NCBI GenBank assembly: GCA_012960055.1
Contig: DUCA01000133.1
Span: forward strand, 1-21,798
Source: Cycloclasticus sp.
GTDB taxonomy: Bacteria > Pseudomonadota > Gammaproteobacteria > Methylococcales > Cycloclasticaceae
Length of the DNA stretch: 21,798 nt
Direction of reading: 5' to 3'
The notes under the pieces are model-generated. The model saw only the letters and a list, made by a program, of their open reading frames with translations. It ran no database searches and was not told where the DNA came from. The stretch's first letter is position 1. Every line of letters begins with the position of its first letter. Made by a program: the position numbers and the translations under genes. Positions 1 through 7,148 of the stretch are shown here, piece by piece.

Positions 1-145
1 CGAAGAGTTTGGCGTATTCCCAACCTTATTAGAACGCGATTTAAATATTCCGCCGCTCACAGACCTGCTTGAAGAAGTGGACCTTATTCATCAAGCTCAA
101 TCAGATCATGCCTCACACCAGGAACAAAAACGTGCGGCCGGATAA
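1..145 (+). CDS. MNIO-family (DUF692) enzyme, C-terminal end only
   Basis: The frame is open from the left edge (first full codon at base 2) to TAA at 143-145, giving the last 47 residues of a protein whose start lies outside the window. The tail reads FGVFPTLLERDLNIPPLTDL, matching the conserved end of DUF692 proteins (PTL.E.D..IPPL..LL.E). These are multinuclear non-haem iron oxidases (MNIO, HvfB/BufB type) that modify cysteines in short ribosomally made peptides. The downstream DUF2063 gene overlaps it by about 38 bases, the usual pairing for this family and strong support for the call. The precursor peptide gene would be expected just left of the window, so the type of product (copper-binding bufferin or another thio-modified peptide) cannot be decided here. 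Confidence 0.8.
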   Translation, partial: EEFGVFPTLLERDLNIPPLTDLLEEVDLIHQAQSDHASHQEQKRAAG

Positions 146-899
146 AACCCCTTCTTTTATTCGCACGCAACACGCGTTCACACAATATATTAGAGACCCT
201 AAAAACGCACCAAGGCCCACGGATATAGAAGAACGGCGCATGAACATCTATCGCGACCTTCTGTTCACCAACATCTCAAGTGTTATCAGTGACGCATTTC
301 CTGTATTGAAGCAAATCTTATCTGAGAAACACTGGGACGCACTGTGTCGTGATTTTTTTGCCCGTCACCCCAGCCACAGTCCGTATTTCACTGAAATATC
401 ACAAGAGTTTCTTCAATACCTGCAAACTGAACGCCTTGAAAACCCTGACGCTAAAGATGATTTTCCGTTTATGCTAGAGCTTGCGCACTACGAGTGGGCA
501 GAGTTGTATGTTGCTATCGCTGAAGATGATGACTCAGAACAAACCGCTATTACCGACCCTCTTGAACAGATTCTCAGCATAGCCCACACCGCTTTATCAT
601 TGGCATACACATACCCAGTCCACACCATATCACCGGATGTACTGCCCACGGAAGCGCCTGAACAAGCCACTTATCTGGTGGTGCATAGAAGTACTGATAA
701 TCGTGCCGATTTCTTAGAAACCACCCCCATGACACACGCATTACTGACTGCTTTAGCTGACAATACCGAACTCACAACCCAGGCATTACTGGCTAAACTA
801 GCGCAAGACTTCCAGCACCCCAACCCAGATATTGTTATCGAAGGGGGCTTAAGCATTGTGAATGACTTTATTCATCGCGGTATTGTTGTCCCCGTTTAA
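108..899 (+). CDS. DUF2063 / HvfC-BufC-like partner of the MNIO enzyme
   Basis: 263 residues from ATG 108. An in-frame TTG at 69 would add 13 residues but lies deeper inside the upstream gene and has no ribosome site. The N-terminal half has the DUF2063 pattern: Q..F..YI.DP, then R..IYRDLLF.N, a DAFPVL..IL segment and an F..HPS.SP..TEIS stretch (about residues 20-105). The rest is a variable C-terminal domain of about 150 residues. Pfam labels the N-terminal part a putative DNA-binding domain, but in characterised MNIO operons this protein partners the MNIO enzyme and is thought to help recognise the precursor peptide. No signal peptide or membrane segment is visible. The overlap with the MNIO gene implies translational coupling. 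Its peptide substrate is unknown. Confidence 0.8.
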   Translation: MPHTRNKNVRPDKTPSFIRTQHAFTQYIRDPKNAPRPTDIEERRMNIYRDLLFTNISSVISDAFPVLKQILSEKHWDALCRDFFARHPSHSPYFTEISQEFLQYLQTERLENPDAKDDFPFMLELAHYEWAELYVAIAEDDDSEQTAITDPLEQILSIAHTALSLAYTYPVHTISPDVLPTEAPEQATYLVVHRSTDNRADFLETTPMTHALLTALADNTELTTQALLAKLAQDFQHPNPDIVIEGGLSIVNDFIHRGIVVPV

Positions 900-976
900 C
901 CCCTAAGTCATCCAATTTTCTTTTACTTTCTTCTGTACTTAGCAACAGGCAGAGCAGTAAACTGACCTGAACAAAG

Positions 977-1005
977 TTGAACATATGTATATTGTTGTTT
1001 AGAAT
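977..1005 (+). promoter_or_regulatory. sigma70-type promoter of the cyd operon
   Basis: A -35 box TTGAAC (977-982) and a -10 box TAGAAT (1000-1005) are separated by exactly 17 bases, 28 bases before the cydP start. This is the only good promoter-like match in the gap between the DUF2063 gene and cydP. The surrounding DNA is very AT-rich. I see no convincing FNR/Anr or ArcA site, although bd oxidase operons are often oxygen-controlled. Predicted by eye. Confidence 0.5.
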
Positions 1006-1033
1006 ATATATATTACCTATTGGAACAATAGCT

Positions 1034-1216
1034 ATGCTAAAAATATTTTCTAGCGGCCTAAGTAAAGAAATCACCCTTATTCTTGTCATAAAAGTGGCGC
1101 TGCTAATAGCGATTAAAGTACTTTGGTTCTCCAGTCCACAACAACATGTTCAGCAAACCTTCACCCAAACCGTATTGGGCGAAGATACACCCATCATTAG
1201 AAAGGAAAGCCCATAA
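1034..1216 (+). CDS. cydP: CydP-like small subunit/accessory protein of cytochrome bd oxidase
   Basis: 60 residues from ATG 1034. The frame stays open further upstream, but a start there would fall in the promoter. A short N-terminus with LSKEITLILVIKVALLIAIK leads into one membrane helix (about residues 10-30), then WFSSPQ and a polar tail of about 27 residues. This L.KEI.L...KL.LL..I pattern is that of the small 'CydP' proteins encoded directly before cydA in many proteobacteria. Its TAA shares an A with the cydA ATG (TAATG, 1214-1218), so the two are probably translationally coupled. By analogy with other small oxidase subunits it likely helps assemble or stabilise the bd complex in the inner membrane; its biochemical role is not established. 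Confidence 0.72.
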   Translation: MLKIFSSGLSKEITLILVIKVALLIAIKVLWFSSPQQHVQQTFTQTVLGEDTPIIRKESP

Positions 1217-2784
1217 TGTCTCCTGATGACGTCATTCAATTATCGAGAATGCAATTTGCCATAACGGCATTATTCCACTTTATTTTTGTCCCCCTTACCA
1301 TGGGGCTATCGTTTATTTTAGCCATCATGGAATCTGTTTACGTGATGACGGGCAAGCGCATATACAAAGATATGGTGAAATTTTGGGGTAAGTTATTTGC
1401 CATCAACTTTGCCATGGGTATTGCCACCGGCATGACGCTGGAGTTCCAATTTGGCACCAACTGGGCTTATTACTCCCATTACGTTGGTGATGTATTCGGC
1501 GTACCACTTGCCATTGAAGGCATGATGGCGTTCTTCCTAGAATCTACCTTTGTTGGCTTGTTCTTTTTCGGTTGGAATAGGCTCAGCAAAATTCAGCATT
1601 TATCCGTCACGTGGATGGTGGCCATTGGCTCCAATTTGTCAGCACTGTGGATTCTTATCGCTAACGCGTGGATGCAATACCCTGTAGGCGCTGAATTTAA
1701 TTACGAAACCATGCGCATGGAACTGACCAGCATTTCGGAGCTGTTCTTTAACCCCGTTGCGCAAGTTAAATTCATTCATACCGTATCGGCCGGCTACGTT
1801 ACTGGCTCTATGTTTGTCCTCAGCATTTCTGCTTGGTACATGTTGAAACGACGTGATTTGGCATTTGCTCACCGTTCTTTTGCCATTGCTGCAGCATTTG
1901 GCTTGGCCTCCGTTTGTTCCGTTATTGTACTGGGTGATGAAAGCGGATACGAAGCCGGACAAATTCAAAAAATGAAACTGGCTGCGATTGAAGCCGAATG
2001 GGAAACCGAGGAAGCCCCTGCTGCATTCACCTTATTCGGCATGCCAGACCGCGAAGCACAAGAAACACACCACGCAGTAAAAATACCGTGGCTACTGGGC
2101 ATCATTGCAACACGCTCAATTGACACCGAAGTCAAAGGTATTAAAGAGTTGGTAGCGGAAAATGAAATGAGAATACGCGAAGGCATCCATGCTTACGCGC
2201 TGTTAAAGTCACTAAAAACTGGCAATGCATCCGACTTAGAAAAAGAATCCTTTGACCAAATAAAAGAAAACCTTGGCTACGGCTTATTGCTCAAAAAGTA
2301 TACAGATAACGTGGTTGATGCAACTGAAGAGCAAATCCGTCTCGCCTCAGTAGATACTGTCCCTAATGTACCCGTTTTATTCTGGTCGTTCCGCTTAATG
2401 GTGGCTTCTGGCTCGTGGATGCTCCTCGTGTTCGGCTTGGCGTTTATTTACTCAAATACCAAAAAGCATATTTCAGACAGACCTTTTATACTCAAGCTTG
2501 CGCTAATATCACTGCCCTTTCCATGGATCGCCTCTGAAGCCGGTTGGATTGTTGCCGAGATGGGCAGACAACCTTGGAGTATTGCGGGTATTTTACCCAC
2601 CAACTTAAGCACCTCCACACTCACCGCGGACGATTTATACTTTAGTTTGACCGGCTTGATTGGGTTTTATTCTTTACTGTTTATTGTCGAAATGTTTTTA
2701 ATGCTGAAATACACGCGCCTTGGCCCCAGCTCTTTACACACAGGACGTTACCATTTTGAAAAACTTGAAAAGCCGGAGGAATAA
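1216..2784 (+). CDS. cydA: cytochrome bd quinol oxidase subunit I
   Basis: 522 residues, the same length as E. coli CydA. It carries the haem groups of the bd oxidase, which oxidises quinol and reduces oxygen to water at the inner membrane without copper. Visible ligands: H21 (haem b595 position, in F.ITALFHF), H188 (haem b558, VKFIHTVSAGYVTG), M395 (haem b558, FRLMVASG), and E101, E109 and E441 matching the E. coli acidic residues. The GRQPW motif is at 450-454. The long Q-loop is present, with a C-terminal insert around 325-375 (LGYGLLLKKYT) typical of the L-subfamily rather than the short-loop CioA type. AAGGAAA lies upstream of the start. cydB follows with no spacing. Confidence 0.97.
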   Translation: MSPDDVIQLSRMQFAITALFHFIFVPLTMGLSFILAIMESVYVMTGKRIYKDMVKFWGKLFAINFAMGIATGMTLEFQFGTNWAYYSHYVGDVFGVPLAIEGMMAFFLESTFVGLFFFGWNRLSKIQHLSVTWMVAIGSNLSALWILIANAWMQYPVGAEFNYETMRMELTSISELFFNPVAQVKFIHTVSAGYVTGSMFVLSISAWYMLKRRDLAFAHRSFAIAAAFGLASVCSVIVLGDESGYEAGQIQKMKLAAIEAEWETEEAPAAFTLFGMPDREAQETHHAVKIPWLLGIIATRSIDTEVKGIKELVAENEMRIREGIHAYALLKSLKTGNASDLEKESFDQIKENLGYGLLLKKYTDNVVDATEEQIRLASVDTVPNVPVLFWSFRLMVASGSWMLLVFGLAFIYSNTKKHISDRPFILKLALISLPFPWIASEAGWIVAEMGRQPWSIAGILPTNLSTSTLTADDLYFSLTGLIGFYSLLFIVEMFLMLKYTRLGPSSLHTGRYHFEKLEKPEE

Positions 2785-3888
2785 ATGTTTGACTTAGAAA
2801 CATTACAAGTCATTTGGTGGGCTCTCATTTGCGTGTTATTCATCTCGTTTATGCTCACTAACGGGTTTGACACGGGCATTGGCATCATCTTACCGTTTGC
2901 TGCTAAAACAGACACCGAACGACGCATTCTCATTAATGTTCTCGCCCCCCATTGGGATGGAAACCAAGTTTGGTTAGTACTAGCGATTGGTGCGGTGTTT
3001 GCCGCTTGGCCAGTCATCTATGGCACCGCCTTTTCGCTGTTTTATTTTCCACTCATGTTAGCGTTATTTTGCCTATTCTTTAGGCCATTAGGCTTTGATT
3101 ACCGAGGCAAAATTGACGATCCACGCTGGCGTGGGTTCTGGGACTGGGGTATTTTTGTCGGTAGTGCCTTTCCTACGTTCTTTCTAGGCCTCATTATCGG
3201 CAACCTGTATATTGGCCTGCCTTTTTCTATGGATGAATTCCATCGTGCGTTAGTCAGCACCACATTTATTAGCCTGTTTAACCCCTTTTCTATTTTATCC
3301 GGTGTGTTTTGCACGAGCTTATTGGTTATGCACGGCGCCAGTTATTCAACGCTACGGACAGACGATGCGCTAAATAACCAACTGATTCGCTTTATCAAGA
3401 TGGGCAGCCTTATTGCCTTAATTAGCTTTGTTTTAATGGGCCTAATGCTTTGGCAATTTATGGATGGCATTGTTTTAAACGCAGACAACCAAGTCGCTTC
3501 CGTTAAAGCGGGTTGGCTGAATAATTACAGTGTTCACCCAGATTTAATCTTCGCCCCTATAGCTGGACTACTTGGCCTCGCCATGGCTTACCTGTTTTCA
3601 GCTAAATCACCGTTGTTGGCTTTTTTCTCAAGTTGCGTGGCTATCATCGGTGCTGTTATTACAGCCAGTGGTTCATTATTTCCATTTGTTGTACCGTCGT
3701 CTATTTCGCTTCAAGACAGCCTCACCATTTTCAACGGCAGCTCTAGTACTTATGCCTTAACGGTTATGTCTTGGGCCGCTGCGTTTTTTGTCCCCGTTAT
3801 TTTTATCTACACGGCTTGGTGCTATAAGCAACTATGGGGCAAGTTAACCGCTCGTTTTATTCACGAAAACGATCACTCACTTTATTAA
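2785..3888 (+). CDS. cydB: cytochrome bd quinol oxidase subunit II
   Basis: 367 residues, slightly shorter than E. coli CydB, with repeated hydrophobic helices along its length. Family landmarks: TERRILIN.LAPHWDGNQVW near residues 53-73, FFRPLGFDYR around 95-105, WDWG.F.GSAFP.F..G...GN around 120-140, and a hydrophobic C-terminus. It pairs with CydA as the second large subunit. The ATG starts directly after the cydA TAA and is preceded by a strong GGAGG site at about 2775. The N-terminal motif reads TNGFDTG where E. coli-type proteins have TDGFDMG, so the first acidic residue is Asn here. Its end overlaps the AAGGA ribosome site of cydX. Confidence 0.97.
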   Translation: MFDLETLQVIWWALICVLFISFMLTNGFDTGIGIILPFAAKTDTERRILINVLAPHWDGNQVWLVLAIGAVFAAWPVIYGTAFSLFYFPLMLALFCLFFRPLGFDYRGKIDDPRWRGFWDWGIFVGSAFPTFFLGLIIGNLYIGLPFSMDEFHRALVSTTFISLFNPFSILSGVFCTSLLVMHGASYSTLRTDDALNNQLIRFIKMGSLIALISFVLMGLMLWQFMDGIVLNADNQVASVKAGWLNNYSVHPDLIFAPIAGLLGLAMAYLFSAKSPLLAFFSSCVAIIGAVITASGSLFPFVVPSSISLQDSLTIFNGSSSTYALTVMSWAAAFFVPVIFIYTAWCYKQLWGKLTARFIHENDHSLY

Positions 3889-3899
3889 GGAACTAAACC

Positions 3900-4040
3900 A
3901 TGTGGTACTTTGCTTGGATACTCGGCGTTTTATTGGCCTGCTCATTTGGCATTATTAATGCGATGTGGCTGGAATATAATGACTTGTTAGACGCAGAAGA
4001 CGATGGACCTGACTCGCAACAAGACGACGCCATCAACTGA
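3900..4040 (+). CDS. cydX: cytochrome bd oxidase small subunit CydX
   Basis: 46 residues, found by direct translation. It begins MWYFAWILG.LLACSFG, almost the same as the first 17 residues of E. coli CydX (37 residues), which is known to stabilise the haems of the bd complex. One membrane helix spans about residues 4-24. An acidic tail (DAEDDGPDSQQDD) makes it longer than the E. coli protein. The start lies 11 bases after the cydB stop with AAGGA in the gap, so it is the last gene of the operon. Confidence 0.95.
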   Translation: MWYFAWILGVLLACSFGIINAMWLEYNDLLDAEDDGPDSQQDDAIN

Positions 4041-4060
4041 AACTCCTTTTCAACTTCAGC

Positions 4061-4088
4061 TGACAGTTAAACAACCGTTTAACAGTCA
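4061..4088. repeat. inverted repeat (hairpin) after cydX
   Basis: The arms are TGAC-A-GTTAAAC and GTTTAAC-A-GTCA around a 4-base AACC loop: 7 perfect pairs, one A:A mismatch, then 4 more pairs. It lies 20 bases after cydX. No T-run follows on either strand, so it is not a standard intrinsic terminator. It could protect the 3' end of the cyd mRNA or bind a protein. Confidence 0.5.
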
Positions 4089-4098
4089 ACTCAAACCA

Positions 4099-4142
4099 TC
4101 TGCAACTGCTCCTGCGTTGCTCTACCTCCTGCATTCATGCAG
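4099..4142. repeat. possible small dispersed repeat with two short palindromes
   Basis: The cydX-hemL gap holds GCAAC (4102-4106) with GTTGC (4116-4120), then CTGCAT (4129-4134) with ATGCAG (4137-4142). Two neighbouring small palindromes in a non-coding gap resemble a REP/MITE-like intergenic element. Only one copy is in this window, so this is a suspicion only. Confidence 0.25.
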
Positions 4143-4201
4143 TCGTAAGTTTCCTCAAAGCGGATAAAAAAAGCACCACCTCTTAACTCAGCTTTAACGT
4201 T

Positions 4202-4207
4202 TATAAT
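4202..4207 (+). promoter_or_regulatory. candidate -10 box upstream of hemL
   Basis: A perfect TATAAT lies 30 bases before the hemL ATG. No good -35 hexamer is present at the expected distance (CCTCTT at 17 bases), so an activator may be needed or the match may be chance. Confidence 0.35.
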
Positions 4208-4237
4208 AGGCAGCCACGATAACCAGCCCGGATTAAT

Positions 4238-5518
4238 ATGAGTAAGCCTTCTTTGTTCGACCAAGCCCAAAACACCATTCCTGGCGGTGTGAACTCACCC
4301 GTCCGCGCCTTTAAAGGTGTCGGTGGCGACCCTGTGTTCATCGACCACGCCAACGGTGCCTATATCACCGACACCAATGATAAACAATACATTGATTATG
4401 TCGGCTCATGGGGGCCTATGGTCTTGGGGCATAGCCACCCTGAGGTGATTGATGCGGTTAAGCTTGCGGCTGAAAAAGGCCTTAGCTTTGGCGCACCCAC
4501 CGTGATTGAAACCAGCATGGCGGAGACCGTCTGCAGACTAGTGCCTTCTATTGAAAAAGTTCGCATGGTCAGCTCCGGTACGGAAGCCACCATGAGCGCA
4601 ATTCGTTTAGCACGAGGTTTTACCGGTCGCGATAATATCATTAAATTTGAAGGCTGTTATCACGGGCATTCTGATTCTTTACTCGTTAAAGCTGGTTCAG
4701 GCGCGCTTACCTTTGGCGTACCTAGCTCACCGGGCGTACCCGCCGCCTTGGCCGACCATACGCTAACGCTTCCCTATAACGATGCTGAGGCAATCACCGA
4801 CGCATTAAAGAATAACGGCGACAGCATCGCCTGTATTATTGTTGAACCGGTTGCCGGTAACATGAATTGCATCCCCCCTGAACCCGGCTTTTTAGACACC
4901 CTTAGAACACTGTGCGACCAGTACGCTATCGTGTTGATTTTTGATGAAGTAATGAGTGGCTTTCGCGTAGCATTAGGCGGCGCACAAGCTGTTTATGGCG
5001 TAAAACCTGACCTAACAACACTGGGGAAAGTCATCGGCGGCGGCATGCCAGTGGGTGCCTTTGGTGGTCGCGCAGACATCATGGCTCAGTTAGCACCCGA
5101 CGGCCCTGTATACCAAGCGGGTACATTATCGGGCAACCCCTTGGCGATGTCCGCGGGTTTAAAAACCTTAGAGCTCGTTAGTAAACCTAATTTTTACGAA
5201 AAGCTAAACGCCAGAACCACGCAATTATTGGATGGACTACAGCAATTGGCGAATGAAGCAAACATTCCATTCACCACCAATCAAGTTGGTGGCATGTTCG
5301 GGCTATTCTTCTCTACAGAACAAAACATCAGCCGTTTCGAGCAAGTCATGCAATGCGACCAAGAGCGCTTCAAACATTTTTTCCACCTCATGCTGGAACA
5401 GGGTGTCTACCTTGCTCCTTCAGCGTTTGAGGCCGGTTTTGTTTCCGCTGCACATAGCGAACAAGACATTAACGATACACTGAACGCGGCCAAAATTGCT
5501 TTTGCAAAACTCACATGA
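4238..5518 (+). CDS. hemL: glutamate-1-semialdehyde 2,1-aminomutase
   Basis: 426 residues, full length for the family. This PLP-dependent enzyme converts glutamate-1-semialdehyde to 5-aminolevulinate, the tetrapyrrole precursor in the C5 pathway. The start MSKPSLFDQAQ..IPGGVNSPVR is typical. Other landmarks: SSGTEATMSAIRLARG (112-127) for phosphate binding, FEGCYHGHSD (137-146), FDEVMSGFR (235-243) with D236 contacting PLP, and TTLGKVIGGGMP (260-271) with K264 as the Schiff-base lysine. It lies between the bd oxidase operon and a haem-binding globin, fitting a haem-supply role. The ribosome site is weak. Its TGA overlaps the next ATG by four bases. Confidence 0.97.
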   Translation: MSKPSLFDQAQNTIPGGVNSPVRAFKGVGGDPVFIDHANGAYITDTNDKQYIDYVGSWGPMVLGHSHPEVIDAVKLAAEKGLSFGAPTVIETSMAETVCRLVPSIEKVRMVSSGTEATMSAIRLARGFTGRDNIIKFEGCYHGHSDSLLVKAGSGALTFGVPSSPGVPAALADHTLTLPYNDAEAITDALKNNGDSIACIIVEPVAGNMNCIPPEPGFLDTLRTLCDQYAIVLIFDEVMSGFRVALGGAQAVYGVKPDLTTLGKVIGGGMPVGAFGGRADIMAQLAPDGPVYQAGTLSGNPLAMSAGLKTLELVSKPNFYEKLNARTTQLLDGLQQLANEANIPFTTNQVGGMFGLFFSTEQNISRFEQVMQCDQERFKHFFHLMLEQGVYLAPSAFEAGFVSAAHSEQDINDTLNAAKIAFAKLT

Positions 5519-5928
5519 TTGATGTCGTCAAACCAGGGCAAACATACAAGCTAACGCAGTACGAAAAGCTCGGTGGTGAAGCGGGCGTTCGCCAACTGAC
5601 TCAGCATTTTTATCAAGCGATGAATTCTATTGCTGGGGTTAAAACCATACGTGACATGCACGCGCCCAACTTAAGTGAAGCAGAAGATACGTTATTCATG
5701 TTCTTAAGCGGCTGGCTTGGCGGCCCATCGCTTTACATTGAAAAGTTCGGCCACCCACGCCTACGCGCTCGTCATTTACCCTTTACCGTTGGCACCAAAG
5801 AACGTGACCAGTGGCTACACTGCATGGACGTTGCACTGTCTAAAATGGAGATTGAAAAGCCCGTGCACGACGAGCTGATGCAAGCCTTTTTCAATACCGC
5901 TGATTTTATGCGCAACCAAGATAAATAA
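5515..5928 (+). CDS. group II truncated haemoglobin
   Basis: 137 residues with the group II truncated globin (trHbII, YjbI/GlbO-like) pattern. Landmarks: YEKLGGEAGVRQLTQHFY with Y33 at the B10 position, LF.FLSGWLGGP, then GHPRLRARHLPF with H87 as the proximal haem ligand, and W100 at the G8 position that marks groups II and III. It binds haem; relatives bind oxygen or handle NO or peroxide, so the precise role is open. Its ATG overlaps the hemL stop (ATGA, 5515-5518), so it should be co-translated with a haem-precursor enzyme. No secretion signal is seen; a cytoplasmic location is expected. Confidence 0.9.
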   Translation: MIDVVKPGQTYKLTQYEKLGGEAGVRQLTQHFYQAMNSIAGVKTIRDMHAPNLSEAEDTLFMFLSGWLGGPSLYIEKFGHPRLRARHLPFTVGTKERDQWLHCMDVALSKMEIEKPVHDELMQAFFNTADFMRNQDK

Positions 5929-5940
5929 CGGCGATTTCAC

Positions 5941-6570
5941 ATGCTGACAGATCTACTCAATTTAATTACTCAATGGGTCGTTGATTACCCGTTATGGTCT
6001 GGCGCGCTTATCTTCTCAGTCGCGATGGTTGAGTCACTCGCCATCGTCGGCATTGTTGTGCCCGGCGTTGCCATTATGTTCGCCATTGGCGCGCTTATCA
6101 GTAATGGCACGCTCGATTTGTTGACCACTACTGTGTGGGCAGCGGCAGGCGCATCTGTGGGTGACGGGTTAAGCTTTGCTTTAGGCAATCACTATAAAGA
6201 AAAGATTTACACCGTATCATGGTTTGAGAAGCACCCTGAGTTTTTACAGAAAGGGCATGCTTTTTTTGAGAAATACGGCATGTTCAGCATTTTGATTGGC
6301 CGCTTTGTCGGACCCATCCGTGCAGTGATTCCCTTGATTGCGGGTGTTTTAGATATGCCACTTAAACAATACATACCTATCAATATTATCGCGTCTATTT
6401 TGTGGGCGCCGGCTTATTTATTTCCAGGGCTACTATTTGGCAACGCCATATCAAACACACCGAATAGCTTGTTAGATAACTGGCCTGTGTGGTTAATTAT
6501 TTGTGTATTAGTTATTTTGCTGGCAAAATTTATCAAAAATAACCGGCGCAACAACTCACAAAATAACTAA
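5941..6570 (+). CDS. DedA-family inner-membrane protein
   Basis: 209 residues with several hydrophobic segments and the DedA (SNARE-associated/VTT) signature GRFVGPIRAVIPLIAG at 120-135, holding the conserved R121, R127 and P131. E31 lies in the first membrane segment. DedA proteins are proposed lipid-carrier flippases (undecaprenyl phosphate or phosphatidylethanolamine) and affect envelope integrity and proton-motive-force homeostasis; the substrate cannot be read from sequence. It starts 12 bases after the globin stop and may be in the same transcript, although its ribosome site is weak. The 3' end overlaps the tail of the decayed EAL gene on the other strand by 15 bases. Confidence 0.88.
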   Translation: MLTDLLNLITQWVVDYPLWSGALIFSVAMVESLAIVGIVVPGVAIMFAIGALISNGTLDLLTTTVWAAAGASVGDGLSFALGNHYKEKIYTVSWFEKHPEFLQKGHAFFEKYGMFSILIGRFVGPIRAVIPLIAGVLDMPLKQYIPINIIASILWAPAYLFPGLLFGNAISNTPNSLLDNWPVWLIICVLVILLAKFIKNNRRNNSQNN

Positions 6571-7012
6571 GTTTCCCAGCAGTAATTCAGCGAGCTCTTC
6601 AGCTGGCATAGGCCGATGGAAATAATAACCTTGAAATACCAAGCAACCATTTCGACTCAAGAAACGAAGCTGACTCTCTTCCTCAACCCATTCGGCAACT
6701 ACCTCTAAATTAAAATTATTCGCCATCGCAATAATGGTCGCAGCAATTTCCGCGTCCGACTTATCAATGTACAAATCACGAACAAAAGATTGGTCAACCT
6801 TAAGCTCACTCAATGGAAGCAGCTTCTAATACGTTAACAATGAATAACCGGCACCAAAATCATCCATCGATATTTTAAAGCCGAGCGCTACCAACTCATT
6901 CATTTTATCAATGATTGATTGCATATCTTTGATGGTGATTCCTTCTGTTACCTCTAACTTTACGCTGTTCAACTCGTGCTTTTACGTCCTCAGCAAACAG
7001 GGTCAGTACGAG
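6556..7012 (-). pseudogene. decayed EAL-domain (c-di-GMP phosphodiesterase) gene
   Basis: Read on the minus strand, the region encodes the second half of an EAL domain in pieces. 6829-6978 gives LEVTEGITIKDM, a helix, then MDDFGAGYSLLTY. An in-frame TAG at 6826-6828 sits where the family has Leu in YLK..LP. After it, 6556-6825 gives KLLPLSELKVDQSFVRDL through VVAEWVE (normally AEGVE) and QGYYFHRPMP to a TGA stop. At the 5' side, 6965-7012 encodes AEDVKARVEQ in another frame, so a frameshift or small deletion lies near 6965-6980, and a TAA stands just before it. The ExLxR signature and everything upstream are missing. It cannot give an active phosphodiesterase. The remaining 7013-7148 shows no gene. 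Confidence 0.85.
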
Positions 7013-7148
7013 TTAAACAAAGTACTTAAGATGGGAGCGTGTTTTTATTTTAAACATCATGTCGTGACATCATTGAAGCCATTGAGTCTAACTCACTATA
7101 AAATATAGCAAAGGAAATGCAATATACAAGTAACGCCAAAATTTGACA

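Noticed and set aside
6911..7108. 65-codon plus-strand frame over the EAL remnant
   Set aside because: Half of it is antisense to the recognisable EAL remnant and the rest is non-coding; no ribosome site or family resemblance.
7013..7148. Promoter-like TTGAAG/TATAAA (18-base spacer) reading rightward toward the LON gene 3' end, with a 9-codon frame after it
   Set aside because: The open frame is trivial and nothing else on the plus strand follows; probably residue of the decayed region.
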